Assembly: GCA_963765785.1 (NCBI GenBank) | Contig: CAVXXW010000019.1 | Span: forward strand, 282,790 to 346,789 | DNA: 64,000 bases | Reading direction: 5' to 3' | Origin: AC-32 sp963765785 | GTDB lineage: Bacteria; Actinomycetota; Thermoleophilia; Gaiellales; Gaiellaceae | Shown: one piece after another, positions 50,832 through 58,220 of the stretch | Numbering within the stretch: position 1 is the first letter of the stretch | How the letters are laid out: the number at the start of each line of letters is the position of its first letter | The notes under the pieces: model-generated | Seen by the model: only the letters and a program-made list of their open reading frames with translations | Told to the model about the DNA's origin: nothing | The model's database searches: none | Translations under genes and position numbers: made by a program

Positions 50832-53405
50832 TTGCGTCGATGGTTCAGGCGGCAAAAGCCGTCTACTGACGAGCGCGCCCAAGTTGAGGTCGCGCCACCC
50901 GCACCACCTACCGACACCGTAACCACCGAGCCCGCCGAGGCGGGCACAACCGATCCTGCGAAGAAGAAGCGCCGCCGCGGCAGCCGCGGAGGGCGTGGGC
51001 GTAGGCGCAGCGGCCAGACCGCCGCGGCCAAGCCCGAGCCGGAGCCGAAGGCGAAGGCGAAGGCGAAGGCCGAGGCGCAGCCGAAGAAGGACGAGTCGCG
51101 CCCGGAGCGCCGGCCATCGCAGCGGAGCAAGCAACGCCCACCGCGGCGCCGCACGGCTCCCCGCCGGCCGCCGCTACCGCCCGCCAAGCGCGAGCTGCTC
51201 ATCTCGGTCGACGTCAGCGAGCAGCGCGTCGCCGTGCTCGAGGACGACAAGGTCGCCGAGGCCTACCTCGAGCGTCCGGAACGCCGCTCGATCGCGGGGA
51301 ACATCTACAAGGGCGTCGTCGACAACGTCCTGCCGGGCATGGAGGCCGCCTTCATCGAGATCGGCCTCGAGAAGAACGGTTTCCTCTACGTCGACGAGGT
51401 GATCGCGCCCGAGCTCGAGGGCAAGTCGCGCGGCCGCAAGATCCAGGACCTGCTGAGCCGCGGCCAGGAGGTGCTCGTCCAGGCGGTCAAGGACCCGATG
51501 AAGTCGAAGGGCGCCCGCCTGACGACGGAGATCTCGCTGCCGGGCCGCTTCGTCGTCTTCGTCCCGCACGGCGAGGGGCTCGGCGTCTCGCGCCGGCTCG
51601 AGGACGAGGAGCGCACCCGTCTGCGCGACATCTTGAAGAAGCTCGACGTGAAGAAGGGCGGCGTGATCATCCGCACCGCGGCCGAGGGCGCCTCGGCCGA
51701 GGACATCGAGCGCGACCTCGTCTTCCTGCAGCGCCTCTGGAAACAGATCGAGACGCGCGCGAAGAGCGCGAAGGCGCCGACGCTCGTCTACCAGGAGGCC
51801 GAGCTCCCGCTGCGCGTGATCCGCGACCTCTTCACGGACGACTTCGAGCGTGCGCTCGTCGACCACGAGCGCACCTACAAGCGCGTCGTCGGCTACCTGA
51901 AGAAGACCTCGCCGCACATGGCCGATCGCGTCGTCCGGTACCGCGAGAAGACGCCGCTGATGGAGACCTCCGGCGTCGACGCCGAGATCCGCTCCACGCT
52001 CGGGCGCCGCGTCGACCTGCCGTCGGGCGGCTACCTCGTCTTCGACTATGCCGAGGCGTTCACCGTGATCGACGTCAACACGGGCCGGTTCGTCGGCTCG
52101 CGCGGCAAGTCGTCCGGCGGGCGGCTCGAGGACACGATCACGAAGAACAATCTCGAGGCGGTCAAGGAAGTCGTGCGTCAGCTAAGGCTGCGCGACATCG
52201 GCGGGATCATCGTCATCGACTTCATCGACATGGCGAACCCGAAGAACCGGGCGACGGTCGAGGAAGCGCTGAAGACCGAGCTCGAGCGAGACCGCACCAA
52301 GACCTACGTGGTCGAGATCTCACCGCTCGGGCTCGTCGAGATGACGCGCCAGAACGTGACGGACGGGCCGCGCGAGATCCTCACGCGCAAGTGCACCGTC
52401 TGCGGCGGCGACGGCGTTGTCCTCTCCGAGGCCTCGGCCGCGGTGGACGCCGAGCGGCGCCTGCGGGCGCTCGGCGCGAGCGCACCGCGGACGAAGGCGT
52501 TCAAGGTCGAGCTGGAAGCCAAGGTCACCTCGATCCTGATCGGACCCGCCGCGTCGCGGCTGCAGACGATCGAGGAGGAGACGAAGCGCCGCTTCCTGCT
52601 GGTGGCGCGGGAGGACGTGCAGGTCGACCACTTCGAGGTGCTCGGCAAGGGCACGCTCGAGAGCCTGGTCGCCGACGACGAGGGCGCGAAGCTCGAGGGG
52701 AAGACCGTCGAGTTGAAGCTCGGCGAGGTGGGCCGCTACGACGTCCACGCCGGCATCGGCAAGCTCGACGGCCTGACAGTCTGCGTCGGCGAGGGCGCCG
52801 GGAGCGTCGGCAAGAAGTCGACCAAGGTGCGGATCGAGCGCGTGCTCGACGGGACCGCCTACGCGTCGCTTGTCGGCGGCAAGAAGGCCCCCGAGGAGCC
52901 GATCACGGCCGAGGACGCGGCCGAGAAGCCGACGCGCAAGCCGCCGGCCAAGAAGCAGGTCGAGGAGCCGAAGGCCGAGCCGGAAGCGGAGGCCGTGGCC
53001 GAGCCGGAGCTCGAGGAGGACGCGGTCGCCGAGCCCGAGCCCGCCGAGCGCGAAACCGAGGCCGCCGCCGAGGAGCGGCCCAAGAAGAAGACCAGGCGCG
53101 GCTCGCGCGGCGGGCGCCGGCGCAAGAAGAAGCCGGCAGGCGCCACCGGGGAGAACGGCGGCGCGCCTGCCGCCGAGGGACAGTCCGGCGACGAGAACGG
53201 CCGCGCGGAGGGTCCGAGGATCCACCTGCCCGACCCGTCGCTCGGCCGTGACGAGGCCGAGGAGGCGGAGCCGGTCGCCGAGAACGGCAGCGAGGCCGAG
53301 GGCGACCAGCCGGCGCCGAAGAAGAAGACGCGGCGCGGCTCCCGCGGCGGCCGCAGGCGTCGCAAGCCGGCCGCGGCGCAGGACTCCTCGGGCTCGGCCG
53401 AATAG
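50832..53405 (+). CDS. rne: Ribonuclease E/G with basic repeats at both ends
   Basis: An 857-residue endoribonuclease. The catalytic core has D414 (VIDVNTGRFVG) and the VIDFIDM acidic motif (463-466), with the zinc link RKCTVCGGDG. The N-terminal 120 residues are basic and low complexity; the C-terminal 180 are acidic, then basic. A KKKxRRGSRGGRxRRK motif occurs near residue 44 and twice near the end (about 752 and 830). It degrades mRNA and processes stable RNAs. TTG 50832 has AAAAGGAG upstream. Relation to RNase E in plain length is good. Confidence 0.93.
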   Translation: MRRWFRRQKPSTDERAQVEVAPPAPPTDTVTTEPAEAGTTDPAKKKRRRGSRGGRGRRRSGQTAAAKPEPEPKAKAKAKAEAQPKKDESRPERRPSQRSKQRPPRRRTAPRRPPLPPAKRELLISVDVSEQRVAVLEDDKVAEAYLERPERRSIAGNIYKGVVDNVLPGMEAAFIEIGLEKNGFLYVDEVIAPELEGKSRGRKIQDLLSRGQEVLVQAVKDPMKSKGARLTTEISLPGRFVVFVPHGEGLGVSRRLEDEERTRLRDILKKLDVKKGGVIIRTAAEGASAEDIERDLVFLQRLWKQIETRAKSAKAPTLVYQEAELPLRVIRDLFTDDFERALVDHERTYKRVVGYLKKTSPHMADRVVRYREKTPLMETSGVDAEIRSTLGRRVDLPSGGYLVFDYAEAFTVIDVNTGRFVGSRGKSSGGRLEDTITKNNLEAVKEVVRQLRLRDIGGIIVIDFIDMANPKNRATVEEALKTELERDRTKTYVVEISPLGLVEMTRQNVTDGPREILTRKCTVCGGDGVVLSEASAAVDAERRLRALGASAPRTKAFKVELEAKVTSILIGPAASRLQTIEEETKRRFLLVAREDVQVDHFEVLGKGTLESLVADDEGAKLEGKTVELKLGEVGRYDVHAGIGKLDGLTVCVGEGAGSVGKKSTKVRIERVLDGTAYASLVGGKKAPEEPITAEDAAEKPTRKPPAKKQVEEPKAEPEAEAVAEPELEEDAVAEPEPAERETEAAAEERPKKKTRRGSRGGRRRKKKPAGATGENGGAPAAEGQSGDENGRAEGPRIHLPDPSLGRDEAEEAEPVAENGSEAEGDQPAPKKKTRRGSRGGRRRRKPAAAQDSSGSAE

Positions 53406-53419
53406 CGGGATTTTTCCGC

Positions 53420-53456
53420 TAGACTTGGCCGCTCGCGGGCCCCGAGCCCGCGTTTT
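53420..53456 (+). promoter_or_regulatory. TAGACT box and hairpin before rplU
   Basis: TAGACT (53420-53425) is a -10. Just after it CGCGGGC (53434-53440), loop CCCGA, GCCCGCG (53446-53452) and TTTT (53453-53456) form a terminator-like hairpin ending 6 nt before the rplU ATG. It may be the rne terminator or an L21 leader. Which one cannot be decided from sequence. Confidence 0.5.
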
Positions 53457-53462
53457 GACGCC

Positions 53463-54002
53463 ATGGCCTACGCGATCATCACACTCGGCGGGAAGCAGTA
53501 CCGCGTGCAGGAAGGCGAGCGCCTGCTCGTCGATCGCGTCTCCACGGAGGAGGGCAAGACCTTCCATCCGGAGGTGTTGATGCTCGGCGGCGACGGCAAG
53601 TTCGAGCTGGCCCCGAAGACGCAGGTGACGGCTCGCGTCGTCGGCTCGGCGCTCGGCGAGAAGGTCACGATCGGCAAGTACAAGCCCAAGTCCGGGTACC
53701 GCCGCAAGACCGGCTTCCGCGCGAAGCTCTCGCAGATCGAGATCGAGTCGATCGGCGGTGCCAAGCGGAGCGCCCCGGCGAAGCAGGAGGCGCCCGCCAA
53801 GCAGGAGGCTTCGAAGGAGCAGGAGGCCGAGGCGGCGCCCGCGAAGCTCCCAGGCGGCTACGCTGACCTAACGGTCGCGCAGATCAAGGAGCAGGCGGCG
53901 GACTGGTCGCCGGAGCAGGTCGAGGCCGCGCTGGAGTTTGAGCGCGAGCACGGCAACCGCAAGGGTGCGCTGGCCGCGCTCGAAGCGAGGAAGGACAGCT
54001 AG
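53463..54002 (+). CDS. rplU: Ribosomal protein L21 with C-terminal extension
   Basis: A 179-residue protein. The first 100 or so residues are normal L21 (YAIITLGGKQYRVQEGERLL, GRVVGSALGEKVTIGKYK-type strands, KYKPKSGYRRKTGFR). The rest is an added Lys/Ala/Glu linker (SAPAKQEAPAKQEASKEQEA) and a helical domain (LTVAQIKEQAADWSPEQVEA). The extension may bind partners; the last part resembles no domain I can name with certainty. ATG 53463; rpmA follows directly. Confidence 0.95.
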   Translation: MAYAIITLGGKQYRVQEGERLLVDRVSTEEGKTFHPEVLMLGGDGKFELAPKTQVTARVVGSALGEKVTIGKYKPKSGYRRKTGFRAKLSQIEIESIGGAKRSAPAKQEAPAKQEASKEQEAEAAPAKLPGGYADLTVAQIKEQAADWSPEQVEAALEFEREHGNRKGALAALEARKDS

Positions 54003-54257
54003 ATGGCTCACAAGAAGGGACTCGGCTCGTCGCGGAACGGCCGCGACTCGAATCCGAAGATGCTCGGCGTCAAGGTCTTCGACGGCCAGGGCGTCACGGC
54101 GGGGACGATCATCGTGCGCCAGCGCGGTACGCGCTTCCGGCCCGGCCCCGGCGCGGGGATCGGCCGCGACGACACGATCTTCGCCAAGCGCGACGGCACC
54201 GTCGCCTTCCGCACAAGTGGCGAGCGTCGCTTCATCTCCATTGTCGACGAGACCTAG
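54003..54257 (+). CDS. rpmA: Ribosomal protein L27
   Basis: An 84-residue L27 that starts directly with MAHKKGLGSSRNGRDSNPKM, the mature N-terminus, so no N-terminal cleavage is needed. The start codon is next to the rplU stop. A remnant of a second copy of its 3' end lies at 54325-54357. Confidence 0.97.
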   Translation: MAHKKGLGSSRNGRDSNPKMLGVKVFDGQGVTAGTIIVRQRGTRFRPGPGAGIGRDDTIFAKRDGTVAFRTSGERRFISIVDET

Positions 54258-54270
54258 AAGCGCGTCGAAC

Positions 54271-54295
54271 GGTCGCCCGGCAAAGCCGGACGACC
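54271..54295 (+). terminator. Hairpin after rpmA
   Basis: GGTCG-C-CCGGC (54271-54281), loop AAA, GCCGG-A-CGACC (54285-54295): ten pairs with one mismatch. It may end or attenuate rplU-rpmA. Confidence 0.5.
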
Positions 54296-54303
54296 TCCTC
54301 CAC

Positions 54304-54321
54304 GGCATCGCAAGCGATGCC
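54304..54321 (+). terminator. Second hairpin before obg
   Basis: GGCATCGC, loop AA, GCGATGCC. A very tight 8-bp palindrome; it could be a cruciform or terminator. Confidence 0.35.
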
Positions 54322-54324
54322 TTG

Positions 54325-54357
54325 GGCGAGCGCCGCTTCATCTCGGTCACGGAGTAG
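54325..54357 (+). pseudogene. Remnant of a second rpmA 3' end
   Basis: The frame reads GERRFISVTE and stops, like the end GERRFISIVDET of L27. The nucleotides 54325-54344 match 54219-54238 at 19 of 20 positions. This is the trace of a duplication or recombination of the rpmA 3' end. It is out of frame with rpmA itself. Confidence 0.75.
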
Positions 54358-54363
54358 CGCGAC

Positions 54364-55551
54364 GTGTTCCACGACCGGGCCCGCATCCACGTGCAGGCCG
54401 GGCGGGGCGGCGACGGGGCGCTCAGCTTTCGGCGTGAGAAGCACGTGCCGAAGGGCGGCCCCGACGGCGGCGACGGCGGTCCCGGCGGCGACGTCGTGCT
54501 CGTTGCCGACCCGGATCTCCGCGACCTCTCCTCCTTTCGGGCCCGTCAGCATTCAGGGCCGGCAAGGGCGGCGCAGGCGGCGGGACCGGCCGGCACGGCG
54601 CCTCCGGCGAGGAGGTCGAGCTCCGCGTGCCGGTCGGGACGCAAGTCTTCGACGAGGACGAGCAGCTCGTGGCCGACCTGGCCACGCCGGGCGCGCGGGT
54701 CGTGCTCGCGCGCGGCCGGCGAGGGCGGCCGCGGCAACCGGCGCTTCGCCACGCCGACGCGTCAGGCGCCGCGCTTCGCCGAGACCGGTCTGCCTGGCGA
54801 GTCGGCCGAGTACGAGCTTCGCCTCAAGCTGCTGGCCGACGCGGCGCTCGTCGGCCTTCCGAACGCCGGCAAGTCGTCGCTCCTGGCTCGCATCTCGAAC
54901 GCGCGGCCGAAGGTGGCCGACTATCCGTTCACGACGCTTCAGCCGGTCCTCGGCACCGTCGACTCGGACGAGCGCCAGCTGGTCGTGGCCGACGTGCCGG
55001 GCCTGATCGAGGGCGCGAGCGAGGGCGTCGGGCTTGGGCACGAGTTCCTCGCACACCTCGAGCGTGCGCGGCTGCTGGTGCACGTGATCGACGCGGCCGC
55101 CGGCGATCCCGCCGAGGCCTTCGCGCAGATCAACCACGAGCTCGAGGAGTACGGCGCCGGCCTCGCCGAGCGTGCGCAGGTGGTCGTGCTCAACAAGACC
55201 GACCTGCTGCCGGAGCCGCCGAGCTTCGAGCCCGACGACCCGCGGGTGGTGCGTGTCTACGCGCTCTCCGCCGCAACCGGCGAAGGGGTCGAGCGCTTCC
55301 GCCGCAGCCTGTTCGAGCTCTGCCCTCCGGCTGAGGCGCCGCAGGCCGACGAGAACGCGCTGCCACGCTTCCTCGTCTACCGGCCGAAACCCGACCAGCG
55401 TTCTCGCTTCCGCATCCTGCGCACCGACCGCGGCTTCCGCGTCCACGGCAGGCCAGGCTCGGACGAGGAGCTCGAGCAGGCTCTCCGCGACGTGGGCGCC
55501 AAGACCGGGGACGAGGTCGAGCTCGAGGGCGAGGTGCTCGAGTTCGAGTGA
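54364..55551 (+). CDS. obg: GTPase Obg (two compensating frameshifts in the Obg fold)
   Basis: A GTPase for large-subunit ribosome maturation. The N-terminal Obg fold begins FHDRARIHVQAGRGGDGALS; the G domain has GLPNAGKSS, DVPGLIEGASEGVGLG and LNKTDLL; an OCT domain ends it. Between 54552 and 54717 the proper Obg sequence (VELRVPVGTQVFDEDEQLVA) is only in another frame, so one base is missing near 54552-54553 (CATTCAGG where CATTTCAGG is expected) and one is extra near 54716-54717. As read, about 55 residues of the Gly-rich fold are scrambled. Because obg is usually essential, sequence error is likely. Start GTG 54364; stop overlaps nadD. Confidence 0.88.
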   Translation: MFHDRARIHVQAGRGGDGALSFRREKHVPKGGPDGGDGGPGGDVVLVADPDLRDLSSFRARQHSGPARAAQAAGPAGTAPPARRSSSACRSGRKSSTRTSSSWPTWPRRARGSCSRAAGEGGRGNRRFATPTRQAPRFAETGLPGESAEYELRLKLLADAALVGLPNAGKSSLLARISNARPKVADYPFTTLQPVLGTVDSDERQLVVADVPGLIEGASEGVGLGHEFLAHLERARLLVHVIDAAAGDPAEAFAQINHELEEYGAGLAERAQVVVLNKTDLLPEPPSFEPDDPRVVRVYALSAATGEGVERFRRSLFELCPPAEAPQADENALPRFLVYRPKPDQRSRFRILRTDRGFRVHGRPGSDEELEQALRDVGAKTGDEVELEGEVLEFE

Positions 55552-56116
55552 TCACCGGGCTCCTCGGCGGCACCTTCGACCCACCGCAGAACGGCCACGT
55601 CGCGCTCGGCCACGCTGCGCTTGACGAGCTGCCGATCGACGGGCTGATCGTACTGGTGGCGGCCGCGCCCGGGCACCGCGGCGTCGTCGCGCCGGCCGAA
55701 GCGCGCCTTGCAGCTCGCCCGCGCGGCCTTCGAGTTCGCCGACGAGGTCCTGCTGGACGAGCACGCCTTCACGGTCGACGCGGTGCGGGGCGGCCGCTAT
55801 GGCGACGCGATTTTCATCGTCGGCGCGGACGAGGGCGCCGCCTTCCCGACGTGGAAGGAGCCCGAGGAGGTACTGCGCTGGGTGCGCTTGGCCGTCGGCA
55901 CGCGATCCGGCTATCCGCCCCCGGACCTCGAGCAGTACGGCGAACGGGTGCTCTCCTTCCAGCTGGACTCGCCGCCGGTGTCGTCGTCCGAGATCCGCGA
56001 GCGGATCGCCAGCGGGAGGCCGATCGAGGAAGCTCGTCCCCGCAGGCGTCGCGGCCGCCGTCGGCGAGCTCGGCCTGTACCGCGGCTACACTGGTCGCGA
56101 GCCAGAGAGGACCTGA
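55548..56116 (+). pseudogene. nadD: Nicotinate-nucleotide adenylyltransferase with two frameshifts
   Basis: The gene for NaMN adenylyltransferase, an NAD-synthesis enzyme, needs three frames to be read. It begins GLLGGTFDPPQNGHVALG. The extra T near 55708-55709 moves it to a frame with LARAAFEFADEVLLDEH and the SSSEIRERI motif. The extra A near 56030-56031 moves it again to VPAGVAAAVGELGLYRGY. The stop is at 56116. The usual H-x-G-H signature has Q for the first His (PPQNGH). Either a pseudogene or two sequence errors; NadD is normally essential. Confidence 0.85.
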
Positions 56117-56123
56117 AGAGACC

Positions 56124-56480
56124 CTGACGCCAATCGAACACGCCCGCCGAATCGCCGGCCTCGCCCAGGAGAAGCTGGCGCAGGACATCCTCATCCTCGA
56201 CATGCGCCCCGTGTGCAGCTACACGGACTTCTTCGTGCTCGCCACGGGCCAGAACCCGCGCCAGACGAAGGCGATCTGGGACGAGGTGCACGAGCGCCTG
56301 AAGCACGACGAGGGCGCGCTGCCGCGCTCGGTTGCCGGGGAGCCCGAGGGCCGCTGGATCGTCGCGGACTACCTGGACGTGATCTTCCACGTGTTCACGC
56401 CGGAGTCGCGCGACTACTACCGGCTCGAGGAGCTGTGGGGCGACGTCCCGAGCGTCGAGCTCGCCTCGGCGACCGCCTAG
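56124..56480 (+). CDS. rsfS: Ribosomal silencing factor RsfS
   Basis: A 118-residue protein with the RsfS blocks ILILDMRPVCSYTDFFVLAT, RQTKAIWDEVHERLKHD and WIVADYLDVIFHVFTPESRD. It binds L14 and blocks subunit joining in starvation. The start is unclear: the conserved part begins at CTG 56124 with no ATG or GTG close by, and an upstream indel is possible given the neighbouring gene. It follows nadD, as in other bacteria. Confidence 0.88.
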   Translation: MTPIEHARRIAGLAQEKLAQDILILDMRPVCSYTDFFVLATGQNPRQTKAIWDEVHERLKHDEGALPRSVAGEPEGRWIVADYLDVIFHVFTPESRDYYRLEELWGDVPSVELASATA

Positions 56481-56485
56481 GCGGC

Positions 56486-57223
56486 TCAGAGACGCCGCAG
56501 GGCGCTCGTCACGTCCCGGGCGAGGAACGGGTAGAGGAAGAGCGCGCGCTCGTGCCCGGAGGCGTCGACCAGGTACGCGGCCTCGGTGTGCGAGACGTCG
56601 TGGATCGTGTGCCCGTCGATGACGGTCTTCCGGTCGAGGACGCCGACGTCGTAACGCTTCCAGACGGGGGCGAGCCGGCGGTAGCTCCCGGCGGCCCAGT
56701 GCCAACCTGAGACGAGGCGCCACTTCCGCGCGTCCTGCCTGAACACCGCGCGGGACTGCGCCCACGGGTTCACGCTGATCGCCACGATCGCGGGGCGCTC
56801 TGCCTTCGGGCTCGCCTCCACCACCGCGTTCAGCTGCTTCGCCTCGAGCGGGCAGAGGCTCCGGCAGACCGGGTCGATGAAGGTCACGATCACCGGCCGG
56901 CCGCGGAACTGGCGCAGGGCGATCGGCGCGCCGCGTTCGTCGACGAGCGTGAACGCAGGCGCAGGCTTGGCGCCGGCCGGCCACGCCGCGACCGGCGCCG
57001 CGGGCTGCGTCGAGGCGCGTGGTTGGGCGCTCTGCCTCGAGTTGTGCATGAACGCGATCACCGCGCCGATCGCAATGCCGAGGACGGCGACGGCGAGGAT
57101 CCACGCGCCGACCCCGAGCCACTCGCGGCGCCCCGCGTGCGACCCGCTGCGAGGGATCTTCCCGGCGGCCGGTGGGTCGTTCGCCGACACTGACGTCGAG
57201 CATAGCCGCGGGTGAATTCTCAC
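56486..57223 (-). CDS. SCO1/SenC-type copper protein
   Basis: A 245-residue protein with one N-terminal membrane segment (WLGVGAWILAVAVLGIAIGA) and a thioredoxin-like SCO domain outside. The copper-binding CxxxC is in DPVCRSLCPLEA and the distant His in VSHTEAAYLVD. SCO1 proteins help load the CuA site of cytochrome oxidase, and an oxidase operon lies nearby. GTG 57223 is the longest start. It converges with rsfS. Confidence 0.9.
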   Translation of the reverse strand: MRIHPRLCSTSVSANDPPAAGKIPRSGSHAGRREWLGVGAWILAVAVLGIAIGAVIAFMHNSRQSAQPRASTQPAAPVAAWPAGAKPAPAFTLVDERGAPIALRQFRGRPVIVTFIDPVCRSLCPLEAKQLNAVVEASPKAERPAIVAISVNPWAQSRAVFRQDARKWRLVSGWHWAAGSYRRLAPVWKRYDVGVLDRKTVIDGHTIHDVSHTEAAYLVDASGHERALFLYPFLARDVTSALRRL

Positions 57224-57279
57224 GGAGGTCTTAGGCGGCTCTCAGCGGGGTTTCATCCTTGCCCGAGAGGATGCGGGCC

Positions 57280-57453
57280 ATGACCACAACAACAGCTCTC
57301 ATCCTCAACAGCGTCCTGATCCTCGCGCTGCTGGTCGTGCTGGCGCTCGTGATGCGCCTTGCCCACCGCACAGCGGGGTCGTCCGCCCGGCCGGCGGAGC
57401 TCGAGCGCCTGCCCGCGGCCGAGGCGAGCCGCGACCTCGAGCGCGCCGCCTAG
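57280..57453 (+). CDS. Small single-TM protein, 57 aa
   Basis: MTTTTALILNSVLILALLVV is one membrane segment, followed by a basic and then acidic cytoplasmic tail (LERLPAAEASRDLERAA). GAGAGG precedes ATG 57280. It converges with the response regulator gene, 3 nt apart. No family is known. Confidence 0.55.
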   Translation: MTTTTALILNSVLILALLVVLALVMRLAHRTAGSSARPAELERLPAAEASRDLERAA

Positions 57454-57456
57454 CGG

Positions 57457-58125
57457 CTACACCGGCGCGAGGCGGTAGCCGGCGCGTCGAATCGTCTCGA
57501 TGGGCGCCTCCGGACCGAGCTTCTTCCGCAGGCGCCCGACGCAGACCTCGACCACGTTCGACCTCGGGTCGAAGTAGTAGCCCCAGATCTCCGACAGGAG
57601 CTGCTCGCGGCTGACGACCTCGCCCTGGTGCGCGACCAGGAACGAGAGCAGGCGGATCTCGTGGCTCGTGAGGCGGACGACGGTGTCGCCGAGGCGCGCT
57701 TCGTGCCGGATCGGGTCGACCGAGAACGCCCCGACGGCGAAGTGGCCCGACTCGGGCGACCGGCCGTTCCGCTCGCGGGCGTGGACGTGCATGCGCGCGA
57801 CCAGCTCCTCCAGCGAGAACGGCTTCTCCAGGAAGTCCGACGCCCCGAGCTCGAAGCTGCGGATCTTGGTGTCCAGGTCGGCATGCCCCGAGAGCAGGAT
57901 GACGGGCAGGTCGGGGCGCTCCGCGTGCAGGAGCTTGAGGACGTCGAGGCTGTTCATCTGCTGGACCGCGAGGTCGAGCACGACGACGTCGAAGCGGTGA
58001 TTCAGGGCATGCTCGAGCCCTAGGCGTCCACTTTCCGCCCGCGCAACCCGAATTCCCTGGGCGGCCAGCCCGCGAGCTAGGAACGTGGCTGTCCTGGACT
58101 CTCCCTCGATGAGCAGGATCTCCAT
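57457..58125 (-). CDS. OmpR/PhoB-type response regulator, atypical receiver
   Basis: A 222-residue two-domain regulator. The receiver has D51 (DVVVLDLAVQQ) and K101 (FLEKPF), but the acidic pair reads E7-G8 (LLIEGES), so one Mg-binding acid is missing, and the usual MLPxxDG loop is replaced by VQQMNS. The C-terminal winged helix has EIRLLSFLVAHQGEVVSREQ and YRLAPV. No kinase gene is adjacent. ATG 58125 opens the receiver strand. It is divergent from the oxidase operon, which it may control. Confidence 0.88.
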   Translation of the reverse strand: MEILLIEGESRTATFLARGLAAQGIRVARAESGRLGLEHALNHRFDVVVLDLAVQQMNSLDVLKLLHAERPDLPVILLSGHADLDTKIRSFELGASDFLEKPFSLEELVARMHVHARERNGRSPESGHFAVGAFSVDPIRHEARLGDTVVRLTSHEIRLLSFLVAHQGEVVSREQLLSEIWGYYFDPRSNVVEVCVGRLRKKLGPEAPIETIRRAGYRLAPV

Positions 58126-58162
58126 GTTCCGAGCAGCGGCACTATCCCATACATGACACGTC

Positions 58163-58180
58163 GATGACGTTTTCGTCATC
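58163..58180 (+). promoter_or_regulatory. Dyad GATGACG-TTTT-CGTCATC
   Basis: A perfect 7-bp inverted repeat in the gap between the response regulator and the oxidase operon. It could be an operator of the regulator; binding is not shown. Confidence 0.45.
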
Positions 58181-58183
58181 TCG

Positions 58184-58212
58184 TTGCGGACGGCCCGCCT
58201 AGTCCATATATA
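58184..58212 (+). promoter_or_regulatory. Promoter of the oxidase operon
   Basis: TTGCGG (58184-58189), a 17-nt spacer and TATATA (58207-58212) end 8 nt before the ATG at 58221. There is no Shine-Dalgarno sequence, so leaderless translation is likely. Confidence 0.55.
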
Positions 58213-58220
58213 GGTGGGCG

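Noticed and set aside
50734..50922. Small frame overlapping the rne start
   Set aside because: It crosses the hairpin and the strong rne start; no support as a gene.
54364..55551. obg as a pseudogene
   Set aside because: The two shifts cancel, the G domain and C-terminus are complete, and error is the simpler explanation.
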